Of a stretch of DNA of 64,000 nt, positions 18,274 through 27,697 are shown piece by piece. Made by a program: the position numbers and the translations under genes. The notes beneath the pieces were generated by a model, which worked only from the letters and a program-made list of their open reading frames with translations, did not search any database and had not been told where the DNA came from. Origin of the DNA: Vavraia culicis subsp. floridensis (lineage: Eukaryota; Microsporidia; Pleistophoridae); the NCBI RefSeq assembly GCF_000192795.1, contig NW_007360606.1, positions 99,685-163,684 of the forward strand, given 5' to 3'. How positions within the stretch are numbered: the first letter of the stretch is position 1; each line of letters opens with the position of its first letter.

Positions 18274-19471
18274 AGAAGGTCCAAGGCTGTGTATCGAACT
18301 GTACCAGGGCTGAAACAGTTATTTTATATTGCTGGGTTTTCTGCCCCTTATGTATTTTTTTTACGGTTTTTGTTTGGCTCTCTTTTTGGATCTCTCCATT
18401 AAATCAAATGATGACAGAGCGTTTTAGAAGATGTAGTGGCACGGTATTACTACTTCTCATATTGTAGCGTGAAGAGGCATGTGAGGATCGAGTGTCCGTT
18501 CCGATATAATTTTAAGAATTGTACCAAAAACATTTATTTTTAAACGGTATACAGGGCAAATAGCGGTACTTGGCATGTACAGGAAGGATCAGCTATTTGT
18601 TGTTGATATGAGTTTTGTTCAGAAGGATAATTTGTTATGCTTCGTTTTGTAGTAATTCTATCGTACAGCTGCGCTCTCTCTACCACATTCCGCCGGTACA
18701 AAGGGTAAAAGCTATGAGTGTGGCTTAAAAGCTTTACACAAGAACGGTAGTTGAAGGAGCGGTACTAAACGCTATAACTAATAATACGCAACAGATAATA
18801 TCTGATCTCACAAATAACAGCAATGGCACAACCACTTGGTCATATAAAATGGCGAGTTACATCGACCAAAGAGGATAGAAATAATACTTATGTAATGCAT
18901 TGCTGTAAGGTCACCCATAACGATAGAGCCAGCTTAGTTTACAAGATTGGTTATTGCATCCTTCTCGGAAATATTCGCTACCTAGAATTATTGCTGTTCT
19001 AATACCTACTGTCCAAAAAAAGATAGCATGTATAAAAGAACATTATTTCTTTCTCAAATGCAGAGATTGCATCTTATAAAACGGTGTATTGGTGGCATAA
19101 ATTTATTGCTCACACGGTGCATCTAGGCAGCATGGATTCGTCCTACAACATCAAAAACTCCACGAATGCCAATCCGTGATACGTAAAAAAATTGAATTAA
19201 TGTGGAACACTCGTACACACTCCTACATTGTTGTAATGGCAAATGTAATTGTTGAATTTCTCATGTTGGCAAACTGGGGTGATAAAAAATAAGTTGTGGT
19301 GCTGATGTAGAGCATAACATCCTATAGGTGAAGTATAATGTGTTTATTAAGACCAGACGAACTACGATAAACACCCCTAACTAGATTTGTGAACTGCTTG
19401 CGGTATGAACACAACATTACTTGCGCTGTTTTGTACGCTTTCCGTATAAAACAACAAATTACCTACCAAGA
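18274..19471. other. intergenic, 1.2 kb
   Basis: No supported gene. Two weak candidates: a 25-codon frame at about 18351 right after CCCC, starting with a hydrophobic MYFFYGFCLALFL, and a 59-codon ATG frame at 18823-19002 without start signal. Neither resembles a family. Confidence 0.4.
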
Positions 19472-20787
19472 TCAATAGAACATCTTCAGATAAACGCTAA
19501 ATTCGTAAAAGTCACCAGCCTCCATCTCCAGATCATAATATTCTACCATTTCGTTTGTAACACCACTTAGGGAGGGCAAATAATCCAAAGAGCACAGTAG
19601 CATCAACCGTTTGATAAATTTCCTAACCACCACAACAGACTGTTTGTTCATTAGGAAGAAGTGTTTGAGCGCCTTTGCTGCCAATTTCTGTTCATAATTC
19701 TTCAATTTCAGTATTCCTGGTTCCAATAGATCGTAAAGGTAATCGCGTAGCTTATTTAGATCAACTATCTTATTCTCGTACAGAGCAAGCACGGCCAATA
19801 TTCCGAGGAACTTAGCACCTGCCGACGATCTCTCAAGACAATTCATAATAAGTAGCTTAGTTCCCTCCACGAGATTGTCTTTGACGATTACTTTGAATTT
19901 TCTTAACCCGATAAATACCTCATCGTAAAGCTCCGTCTTTTTTCTTTCCAAAACAAGCAGGTATATCCTTAGAATACAGTTGCAAACCTTGAGCTCCAAT
20001 TTTTTTTCTTTGTCTTTATCAACAACACCCTCCTCCTCCAACCGCCTGCTTTCAACCTGCTTTCTAATTTTTTCTTCTTTTCGCTCCTCCTTAGACATCT
20101 TCTTCCTGTCCTTTGTGGGCAGAACACTCTCCGCTTGTTTTTTTTCTTTTTTTTCTCATTTTCGTAGATAAACCCAGTGAAAAAGCCGTCCTTCACAGCC
20201 TGAAATTCAAAAATATCGATGTCCAAGAAACAGGAAATAATGTTTGGTCCGAAGTTTAAGTCACACATGGGCACCAGCACCTTGTACTTTAGCTCCAAAT
20301 CATCAGACTTAAATATCCGAGAGATGCACTCGTGACATATCGCGTTCTTGGCAGTTGTTCCCCTCAATACAAAACTTACGAGCTTCTCCACATAGTTAAA
20401 ATGGCTTAGCTCCTTTAAGAGTTCGACTGCACATCTATAATTAACATCACTCGTATTACTCGTAACAAGAAACACAAACTTGGAGTAAAGCATCAGCAAG
20501 TCCTGTTCCCATTTGCTCAACTTTGATATTTGTGTTTTGTCTTTTACCTCGTTCGACAATGTCTTAATCTTGTAGAGAGGTACGATGTCTAGGAACACTC
20601 TCAGCAAGGACAGCAAAGATACTTCCGGAAATTCTGCATACTGATCAAAAATGTACAAGATGTTCAGTAGATTGTCCTTTGGATCTATTATGACCTGTTT
20701 GCTGCATAACGCAATCTTTTTGATCGTTTGATCTTCGTCCTCGTCTTCAAGGGCGTAGTTACGTACTTGGACAAGCTGCTCCGCCAT
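19472..20787 (-). CDS. NOC3: NOC3-like nucleolar protein, interrupted by a frameshift
   Basis: Noc3 acts in 60S pre-ribosome export and DNA replication licensing in yeast. Two overlapping minus-strand frames together give one Noc3. The first (20787 to about 20145) carries the diagnostic block LLSLLRVFLDIVPLYKIKTL and SKWEQDLLMLYSKFVFLV. The second (about 20145 to 19472) carries PTKDRKKMSKEERKEEK and LELKVCNCILRIYLLVLERK, which follow directly in Noc3. The join lies at 20138-20154, where the coding strand reads A8 G A8 C; a -1 shift restores the frame and the zero frame contains A AAA AAC. Total about 437 residues, short for Noc3 (660-800). CCCC on the coding strand (20794-20797), 6 bases before, selects the ATG at 20787. 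The break may be a sequencing slip, a true mutation, or programmed frameshifting. Confidence 0.8.
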
Positions 20788-20801
20788 TTGAACGGGGTTC
20801 T

Positions 20802-20903
20802 GAATTTGTGTAGCTAAAAATTTTGAAGAGGATGCCAGCAAACGGTATGCGAATTTGTGTAGCTAAAAATTTTGAAGAGGATGCCAGCAAACGGTATGCG
20901 AAT
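20802..20903. repeat. 49 bp tandem duplication upstream of NOC3
   Basis: A 49-bp unit beginning GAATTTGTGTAGC at 20802 is repeated from 20851, identical as far as read, with four bases of a third copy. It lies just outside the NOC3 start at 20787, in its presumed promoter. Confidence 0.9.
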
Positions 20904-21360
20904 GTCCGTGCTGTAACACTCGGAGCGGGTATAGCAGTACGGTGTAAATTTTCTGATCACCCGGGCAGGACGAACAATTTATGAACGAACATACCTGATC
21001 GTGTACAATTTCGTGTAAAGTTTTTTACTGCCACCAAGGACTACAATATGGCACATAATAACTTTGCGTAGGCCAGGGATGCTCTGATTCCTAGATAAAG
21101 TGTATGAAAGGCAAACGTGTTCTAAGAAGCAAACGTGATGTTAAGGATAACACTAAGTCGCTTTTTTTTGGAATACCCGTTCATGTATAGAAATAGATTA
21201 TCCAGTCAAGCACGTACAAGATTCTTGGGAACGATGTTTAGCATTGGTTCAATTATTGATGCTTCATTTACTGCTGTATGTAACACGTGATGTGTTAAAA
21301 ATAATCCTTTGCACGTGTGTATCAAGTTATAAATATGCGGCAGGCTGGGGCGCCGTGGAA
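20904..21360. other. intergenic between divergent NOC3 and LRR genes
   Basis: Shared 5' region of two diverging genes. Contains a TATAAATA-like string at about 21328, 33 bases before the LRR gene ATG, and GGGG at 21347-21350. The LRR frame is open upstream to 21244 but is not protein-like there. Confidence 0.45.
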
Positions 21361-22479
21361 ATGCACGAGCGAAGAGCGGTCAGAAAAAAAGGAACAAAGA
21401 AATGTTCTCATCATTCGGTGCACCGGGAGGTAAAGCACATGGATGAGGAAAGTGCTGAATCGGTATCACGAAGCAAAGATGAAAACGTGTATGAGGGACA
21501 ACTGGTTGAAAGAGTTGAGAATGTGAGCCTAAACGAAACTGCTGGCGATGATGATCTAAATGTGCAGGAGCTCATTCTATGCCAACAAAACATAGCTGTG
21601 ATCCCCCCTGCAGTTGCACGATACAAGAATCTAAGATTGTTGCGAGGCTGCTGTAACATTTTAAGGCAGATTCCCAGTTTTATTTGTGACTTTGCGCAGC
21701 TTAAGTATCTCACGCTCTCGAATAACATGTTGGAGTGTCTTCCTGAGAACATCGGTAAACTCAAACAGCTAGTGTCCCTCGATGTAAGCAGCAACCGTTT
21801 GAAAGAGCTGCCTGGCAGTTTTAGTGCCCTGCAGAATTTGGCAGAGTTGAACCTGACGAACAACGAATTCGGTGAGATACCCCGTGTAATCGGCTGTCTA
21901 AGAACACTGCGCATACTTGCAATGGAGGAAAATGCCATTAATGATGTTCCCGTTGAAATAATACGCTTGCCATATCTCTCAGTACTCAAAACACGCTTAT
22001 TACCACCAAACTCATCTGTAACCATCGAGAGCAGCGGGTCTGCAATGGATGTCGCTGAAATTGCAGCAAGACGAGTCATGGTAAAGCACCTGTACAAAAA
22101 ATGCACGTTAAACATTCACGTTAAGAGGCTTTTGATGCAGGTTAAGGAATGTTCGTTCTGCAACGGGCCGTACTTTCGGGTGGAGCACACGGTGGTAATC
22201 AACCAATGGCACAATTTTAAGTACATACCGGTAAGGCACAACATGTGCAGCCTGCACTTCACGTCCGAGCCAGCTATGTTCTATACGCTGTACATCAGAC
22301 CAAACTGCCAGGGATTACGTCCGCGCGATTCGGGGGAGAGGTTGCCGTTCTCTATGATATTCAACTACCATGCATACGGAAATAAACTGAAGAAGCACAT
22401 CGACCATCAAAATGAGAGTGAAGGAACAATCCTGTCCCTGATATATCACTATAAGAGGCAATTAAGAAAGGACCAGTAA
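21361..22479 (+). CDS. leucine-rich repeat protein, LRRC58-like
   Basis: 372 residues. A basic, His-rich N-terminus and an acidic linker lead into about six 23-residue LRRs of the Ras-suppressor (SDS-type) class, for example LKYLTLSNNMLECLPENIGKL and LVSLDVSSNRLKELPGSF. The C-terminal third holds a CSFCNGPYF zinc-like pair and a conserved-looking segment ending in an LSLIYHYKRQL helix. An LRR block followed by a CxxC-GPYF module is the layout of animal LRRC58, whose role in microsporidia is unknown. The frame is open 39 codons upstream; GGGG at 21347-21350, ten bases before, favours the ATG at 21361, though an ATG at 21439 is possible. Confidence 0.7.
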   Translation: MHERRAVRKKGTKKCSHHSVHREVKHMDEESAESVSRSKDENVYEGQLVERVENVSLNETAGDDDLNVQELILCQQNIAVIPPAVARYKNLRLLRGCCNILRQIPSFICDFAQLKYLTLSNNMLECLPENIGKLKQLVSLDVSSNRLKELPGSFSALQNLAELNLTNNEFGEIPRVIGCLRTLRILAMEENAINDVPVEIIRLPYLSVLKTRLLPPNSSVTIESSGSAMDVAEIAARRVMVKHLYKKCTLNIHVKRLLMQVKECSFCNGPYFRVEHTVVINQWHNFKYIPVRHNMCSLHFTSEPAMFYTLYIRPNCQGLRPRDSGERLPFSMIFNYHAYGNKLKKHIDHQNESEGTILSLIYHYKRQLRKDQ

Positions 22480-23297
22480 TTGTAAGGTGTTCAGCTCAGC
22501 GCCGGGTACAGCACGGTACATAGAATGGCAGTATCAGTTCACAGAGCAGGACAACCACGAACCTTAGAAATAAACACATCTTCTGATAACCAAGCAGCTT
22601 ATGAATGCTCTCATACACTGTACGGCACGTGCACACCCACCGTATATTTATGTTTTTAGCGGTGTTTCTACACTCAGTTACAGCAAAATAGTAAAAGAGC
22701 GTAGAGGATGATTGAAAGTTCCTCTTTTTTCACTAAAAGTACGGTTGACCGGTTTACCGAAAAATAAATTAAACCTTCCAAACACTAAAAGATCGATATT
22801 TAGTATTTTTCGTAATAAAAGGTAAAAAATGCTAAACTATGTTTACTTGTGTTGCTGTTAGAGATTGGATATTATCATTTCACCACTTCGAGTTCGTGTA
22901 AGATATTTCAAATTGGTGATTGTAACGCCTATCATAACATGTTATTCTCTTCATGTGCCCTGAGGCCTTTGATTCAAGATGGGATGTGTCTGTCTTAGAC
23001 GATATAATGCAATGGTGAACAGATATTTTGTGGAAGTCGTGTTGTGCATCATCTTGTAATGGCGAGTACCTCACGTTTGTTACGAATACCTCCTCTCTAC
23101 CCGCCACCAATGGCCCAACACTTCTCATCCTTTGAACACATTTTCGTGATCAATTCGCCAGGAAAGGAACAAACCCTGCCGTTGTGAATGAGGAGGTCGT
23201 TTCTTCTCTTTTCTTGCGCCTCTCCGTTCTGTTGTGGCTGTCAAACATGATAAAGACCAAGAACATAAAATTAACAAGAATTGCAACGAATACCCCT
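22480..23297. other. intergenic, about 0.8 kb
   Basis: A 25-codon frame starting at ATG 23110, nine bases after CCC, is the only candidate here. A minus-strand frame (23150-23317) with one membrane helix overlaps the next gene and is treated in the findings. Confidence 0.4.
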
Positions 23298-23543
23298 ATG
23301 GATGATGATTGGAACATCACCGGAAATGACGGCAATGAATGGAACGATACTTACGCGCAGCAGGTGCACGTTGAAAGAATAGAGTACGATCCCGGTTATG
23401 TTTTGAAGAAGCTTGGGATAGAAATTCGGAGCGCATACGACGGTGATATGGTACTGTGCGAGGGTAAACAGCGGATCGTTAGAAACAGGCAAAAAGATGA
23501 CAGCGTGAGAGACAGGTACAATGATGCATTTCAGAATATTTAG
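23298..23543 (+). CDS. small acidic protein, 81 residues, unknown
   Basis: The open frame begins at 23184 but the first well-placed ATG is 23298, preceded by CCCC at 23293-23296 with one base between, the same spacing as in the 72-residue gene at 26731. The protein starts MDDDWN, is Asn/Asp-rich for 25 residues, then has VERIEYDPGYVLKKLGIEI and a basic, probably helical end. No family was recognised. The start signal and composition make it credible; function unknown. A membrane-helix frame on the opposite strand overlaps its first 20 bases. Confidence 0.5.
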   Translation: MDDDWNITGNDGNEWNDTYAQQVHVERIEYDPGYVLKKLGIEIRSAYDGDMVLCEGKQRIVRNRQKDDSVRDRYNDAFQNI

Positions 23544-24249
23544 TGAGAAAATGAATGTTGATCAAGCTGTGCTAAGTGTATGATATGCTTCTTTCTTTGG
23601 TGTTGTGAACGACTTAGTTAAATACTACGCTTTCCAAATTAATAACATTTGATAAGTACCGCGCTTTCCAAATTAATAACATTTGATATTTCGCATCCAA
23701 GAACCGCCCAACTTTTTTTATCGAGCGTGCCCTTTGTTCGGTTGCTAAGGGCTGATTAGCGGTGTTTTGTATTTCTAACACATTTCGTGCTCAAGTCCAT
23801 GATCGACAATTTGTCAAGTTTTGAACGCAGCGCAAGTACGAACATGTTCAAACGATGTTTGCAGCAACTAAGTGTACAAATGGCATTGCATGTCCGATAT
23901 CCATAGCACTAAACTAGCAGGTATTTCTTTGTGCTCCGCAGCACAATGAACACTACAACACGGTTCATGATGGTGTAAGTCTCTGTCCAGCAATACCATG
24001 AATCGTATGTTTTACGTTGTGTCAGGCACAACATGTGATTCAATAAAGAATATCGCTGTCATATAATGTTCAAGCAATGCTTTTTACGCCTCATGTCGAT
24101 CTCTAATACGTGACTTAATAGTATTTTGTTATGGTTGGCATGTTATTCATCCTGAAGTGTCTAAACGTAGATCTCTTGTCTTTTCATGGCAGAGCCATTT
24201 TCGATGGATTTCACGCTCCATGTTCAATTGCAATTCTTTACCCTTGCAA
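23544..24249. other. intergenic, about 0.7 kb, with a tandem repeat
   Basis: Contains the 34-bp duplication at 23624-23691. No gene was recognised. CCC at 24241-24243 belongs to the next gene. Confidence 0.5.
23624..23691. repeat. 34 bp tandem repeat, two copies
   Basis: The core CGCTTTCCAAATTAATAACA recurs 34 bases apart (from 23628 and from 23662), with TAC-rich linkers. Imperfect only in the linker. Confidence 0.85.
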
Positions 24250-24993
24250 ATGTGCACCTCAGTAGCGCTGAGTGGTACATTCCAAAGCTTGATCAAAGAG
24301 ATAAAGGCGTTGCAGAACGAGCAAGAAAAAATGATGCATGAATTGAGCACAAATTTTTTCATTACGGAGCAAATATTAGCGGCTTTGTTGGATCCTGCCC
24401 ACGAATATTCATTACCAAATGGTGATAGCTTAGATCTCCATATTCTTAAAAGGTCCAATCCTGACATCACAGTGTGTAAAAATTTATTGCAAGTGTTACT
24501 GCGCCTTAAAGAGTGTTATGGTGTACTTTTGAAGTTAACTGAAAATACGTTCCTGAATTCAGCAAGAATTGCGAACATGGCCTTCCTGATCCGCATATTT
24601 TTGGCACACGGGGATGAGCTCACACCAGGAAAGATTAAATTTTCCCTGGGATTGGAGGTGAATGGACCTGGTGGATATGATACACGTAATGTAGAGGGCC
24701 GTAACATCGGTAGGTATATCGGAAATGCATCGATACATGTGCACACAAATTCTACGAAGGTAATTGCTAACAAGCTGTTCATAACCTTGAAAATGGATTT
24801 GAACCGAAAATATGATGACCTTGATTTAATACGTCTAAACGGCACAGGTAAAGGTGGTAAAATGGAAGAGAGACTGGATTATATGTTCAAAAGCAGGAAA
24901 AGAAGACGGTTTGGTAAGAAGAAACGTGTGAGAAAGCGGGAGGGCATGTTAAAGAAGATTGAGAAGGAGTTGGGCGAGAAAAAAACTAACTAG
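24250..24993 (+). CDS. Sas10/Utp3/C1D-family protein, possibly Lcp5/neuroguidin-like
   Basis: 247 residues. A helical N-terminus (LIKEIKALQNEQEKMMHEL) is followed by GDSLDLHILKRSN, then LLQVLLRLKECYGVLLKLTENTF and MAFLIRIFLAHGDELTPGKIKFSLGLEV. This order matches the Sas10/Utp3/C1D domain, which reads as a segment ending in LKN, a hydrophobic helix with LL..K, then an IRxxLEK-type helix and a KLxYQIDKL-type helix. The end (about 200-247) is very basic, KSRKRRRFGKKKRVRKREG, as in Lcp5 and neuroguidin. Lcp5 works in the small-subunit processome. CCC at 24241-24243, six bases before, picks this ATG out of three in-frame candidates. The family assignment is by pattern and moderately sure; the exact orthologue is open. 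Confidence 0.5.
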   Translation: MCTSVALSGTFQSLIKEIKALQNEQEKMMHELSTNFFITEQILAALLDPAHEYSLPNGDSLDLHILKRSNPDITVCKNLLQVLLRLKECYGVLLKLTENTFLNSARIANMAFLIRIFLAHGDELTPGKIKFSLGLEVNGPGGYDTRNVEGRNIGRYIGNASIHVHTNSTKVIANKLFITLKMDLNRKYDDLDLIRLNGTGKGGKMEERLDYMFKSRKRRRFGKKKRVRKREGMLKKIEKELGEKKTN

Positions 24994-25265
24994 TACTACA
25001 ATACACTCAGCACGACTCGCAGCCGTGTACATACGCAACACTGTTACTTCAGTGAATGCTCCGGTGCTATTGCAACGGGCAGAACGCCCACAACAAACCA
25101 ATATAATGAAGGTGCTATTGCACTGAACCGATTGGAGAGCATTTTAAGCGCTGTTTACGCACATGCCATTTGAATTGTACAAAATCAAGTGCAATGACAC
25201 TCGAAATATCGCTGAACTAAAACTATGACCTTGTTTGCCTGTGACCTCAATTTCAATAAAGCATT

Positions 25266-25592
25266 TTAATCCTCTACAATTTCTAGCACACTGTTGTAAA
25301 CAGTGCTGGTAGGAATGAAAATTTTGCACTTCTTGTTTTTCAGCACCACAAACTGCATATCGATGTTCTCCACAACGCCTTCTTTGTTGTTCACCCGTAT
25401 CTTGTCACCGATCCTGAACGGCGAAAACGAGAGCACATAGACCGTCTTGAAGAACGAAAATAGAATGTCTTTCTGGAAATGCGGCATTACAAACATGGCA
25501 GGAATGAAAATTGCAGAAGACGTAGCTGTAAATGGTATTAACTTCGTGTTAGCCCGTGAAAAGAAGTTAAGAAATTTTTGAATGAGCTGCAT
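25266..25592 (-). CDS. minimal MscS-like mechanosensitive channel protein
   Basis: 108 residues, against 286 for E. coli MscS. The first 25 residues are amphipathic. About 25-53 form one hydrophobic helix equivalent to the pore helix TM3 (HFQKDILFSFFKTVYVL), running directly into the MscS beta domain FSPFRIGDKIRVNNKEGVVENIDMQ with the conserved PF.IGD and EG.VE.I, and ending at a TSTVYNS strand corresponding to the NS motif. TM1, TM2 and the C-terminal alpha/beta cage are missing. CCCC on the coding strand (25597-25600), 4 bases before the ATG, supports a full-length start. MscS-type proteins are known in microsporidia and are thought to be of bacterial origin. A heptamer of single-helix subunits is conceivable but inferred. 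Confidence 0.75.
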   Translation of the reverse strand: MQLIQKFLNFFSRANTKLIPFTATSSAIFIPAMFVMPHFQKDILFSFFKTVYVLSFSPFRIGDKIRVNNKEGVVENIDMQFVVLKNKKCKIFIPTSTVYNSVLEIVED

Positions 25593-26730
25593 CTGAGGGG
25601 CGTTTCTCTTTTGTTAAGGGGAAATTAAATCCAAAAATGAATGAACTTTGATCCTCGCACACAAAGAAGCAAACAGCCATTAACATTGATGGGTTCATTC
25701 CTGTGGTCGTTTATGGAACACCTCTGTTAGTTGGGTACGAACCGCTCATGCAGGATGGTACCAGTAGAGGATACCTAGGCACTCCATTTAAAATAAGAAT
25801 CAAAGAGCAAAATTATTAATCGACCAGCTGCGCTATTTCCGTTTATTATTTTCTACAAAGGGTTACAAACCTTCACGTCGTGAAAGTTCTTTGGATGAAA
25901 ATAATTGGTAGGCGTGAAATGTTGCAGAAATGAAATGCCGTTAAGACAATGAGCACTCACAATTCATAGCAGCACTATTTTCAGTGGTGGTGTACGCACA
26001 AAAGGTACAGGGTACGGGCGAAGTGCAAGGTGCAGTTTTTTGCTTGACATGTGCGTAGATGGCGTGAAACAATCTATAAGTTAGATCTTATCGCAGTTAA
26101 ATGATCAAATTTGGTACAAATTGCTGAGTATAATCTGCAAGGAAACGAAAATATTTTTACCACTTCAGCGTTGAATAATCGATCGTTGTTCGATGAATGA
26201 ACGTAATCTTCGAAACAAACGATCATCGGAGAAAAAAGCAGTGTGTATGGTGCTCGTTCTATGCACCTTGTGATTCGTGAATTATACCACATGATGACTG
26301 GGCGTACAACTGCTTTGTGCAGCCAAATAATGTTTATACAACAGATAAACAGCCAAACTACTTTTAGTTCGAGCTATCTCCGAATTTCTACTACTAGAAA
26401 TGTTATTTTTACATTGCAAGCACTGTAAATACGTGAGTATAAAATCTGCAATGTATTATGAGCGTTGTTATCCTATCCCACATCACCGTCTTGGCGCACA
26501 ACGTGCTTTATTTCAACACGTGCATTCTGCACTAGATAGTACACCACATCACCGTCTTGGCGCACGACATGCTTTATTTCAACACGTGCATTCTGCACTA
26601 GATAGTACACCACATCACCGTCTTGGCGCAGCATAGCTAAACTTTTTATTACATCATCGTACCATTTGCAATTTCAATCGCTATACACACCTTTACTCAG
26701 GATTTATAATGTTTTTGTGGCGTAACCCCT
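25593..26730. other. intergenic, 1.1 kb, with a dispersed 21-mer and a minisatellite
   Basis: Contains the second copy of the 21-bp sequence shared with 11895-11915 (at 25826-25846) and the 66-bp tandem repeat at 26479-26632. A 38-codon frame after CCC just upstream of the MscS gene overlaps its start in another frame and may be an upstream ORF. Confidence 0.5.
26479..26632. repeat. 66 bp tandem repeat, about 2.3 copies
   Basis: Units begin CACATCACCGTCTTGGCGCA at 26479, 26545 and 26611. The first two differ at a few bases; the third stops after about 21 bases. The 66-bp period keeps a 22-codon frame open through the array, but that frame has no supported start. Confidence 0.9.
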
Positions 26731-26949
26731 ATGAGTCACCTTACACCAAACATTCAAAAACTTAAAAATTTGGATCTGAAGGATTTGCACAGTGAGAACG
26801 ATTTTGCGGGGGACGAAAAGATCGATAACATGTTTAACTGTAAGAATTACTTTAAATACGTACGAAAAAGTAAATTTGCAGCAGTAAATGACGATATAAG
26901 CTTGGGGGACTATGGTATGCAATTTATGTCTGCGAATGGTAGTAAATGA
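26731..26949 (+). CDS. small protein, 72 residues, unknown
   Basis: The ATG follows CCCC at 26726-26729 with one base between, an arrangement shared with the gene at 23298. The peptide is hydrophilic, with IQKLKNLDLKDL, an acidic stretch and KNYFKYVRKSK; no membrane segment, Cys pair or known motif. It ends 73 bases from the convergent SDS22 gene. Probably a real lineage-specific or fast-evolving small protein. Confidence 0.5.
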   Translation: MSHLTPNIQKLKNLDLKDLHSENDFAGDEKIDNMFNCKNYFKYVRKSKFAAVNDDISLGDYGMQFMSANGSK

Positions 26950-27022
26950 TTTTTTTGCGAGTTGTGCCGATCTCTCACGTTTGCGAAGAGATTTAGATTA
27001 CCATAAATATTTATTTAGAACA

Positions 27023-27697
27023 CTACACGAGCACAATCTCCAATCCACCTCTTTCACGTAGGTCGTGCTCTTTTATTCTCGTTTTGCTAACATCCAAATA
27101 CTCCAATTTATCAAGATATTCTAAATTTACAACTTCCTCCAACTCCTGATTCCCATCAAGCAGGAGATATCTCAGGCTCTTAGGTAGTCTCCTGCAATCT
27201 ACCGTTTGTATCTGGTTGCACTGCAACGATAAAGTGTGCAGTTGTGACAGGTGGCCGATATTTTCTACGGTTCTTATTCGGTTATTTCCAAGATATAGCT
27301 CCTCAAGATTTACGCATGCCAAGTTTTCGATCTTTGCAATGCTGTTGCATGCCATATCCAGATTTTTTAAAGATAAAATACGCAAACTGTCAATTTTTTC
27401 AATGTCATTGCACATCAAAAACAGGTCTGTCAACGGCAAAAGCTCAAGATTTTCGATTTGTGTCAGAAGATTGTAACCTAGATCCAAAACACGCAGATTA
27501 GGCAAGTTTTCCAAGTTTTGAATCGTAGTTATCTGGTTGTCTGAGAGGTCTAGGGAGTGTACATTGGGTAAGTATGTCATATTTATCGATGTAATTTTAT
27601 TGTGGTAGAGAATAACACATTGTATATCTTCTTTTACAGCGGGTATCTGTGTCAAATTCGAATATGGTAAGGATAAAACGGTCCGTTCGTCTTCCAT
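27023..27697 (-). CDS. SDS22: SDS22-like leucine-rich repeat regulator of protein phosphatase 1
   Basis: 224 residues made almost entirely of about nine 20-22-residue LRRs of the SDS22 type, for example VHSLDLSDNQITTIQNLENL, LEELYLGNNRIRTVENIGHL and LHTLSLQCNQIQTVD. The pattern LxxLxLxxNxIxxIxNLxxL is that of yeast Sds22/PPP1R7, which binds PP1 (Glc7) and controls its nuclear and mitotic activity. The LRR cap at the end (DLRERGGLEIVLV) is simple. Yeast Sds22 has 338 residues, so a few repeats are gone. CCC on the coding strand (27701-27703), 3 bases before, supports the ATG. Other SDS22-type LRR proteins (U2A', Lrrc axonemal types) are less likely but possible. Confidence 0.78.
   Translation of the reverse strand: MEDERTVLSLPYSNLTQIPAVKEDIQCVILYHNKITSINMTYLPNVHSLDLSDNQITTIQNLENLPNLRVLDLGYNLLTQIENLELLPLTDLFLMCNDIEKIDSLRILSLKNLDMACNSIAKIENLACVNLEELYLGNNRIRTVENIGHLSQLHTLSLQCNQIQTVDCRRLPKSLRYLLLDGNQELEEVVNLEYLDKLEYLDVSKTRIKEHDLRERGGLEIVLV

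Noticed and set aside
18823..19002. 59-codon ATG frame in the gap after RAD26
   Set aside because: No C-rich signal, no motif; insufficient support.
25593..25700. 38-codon frame with CCC upstream of the MscS-like gene, considered as its missing N-terminus
   Set aside because: Out of frame with the channel gene, no intron signals and not membrane-like.
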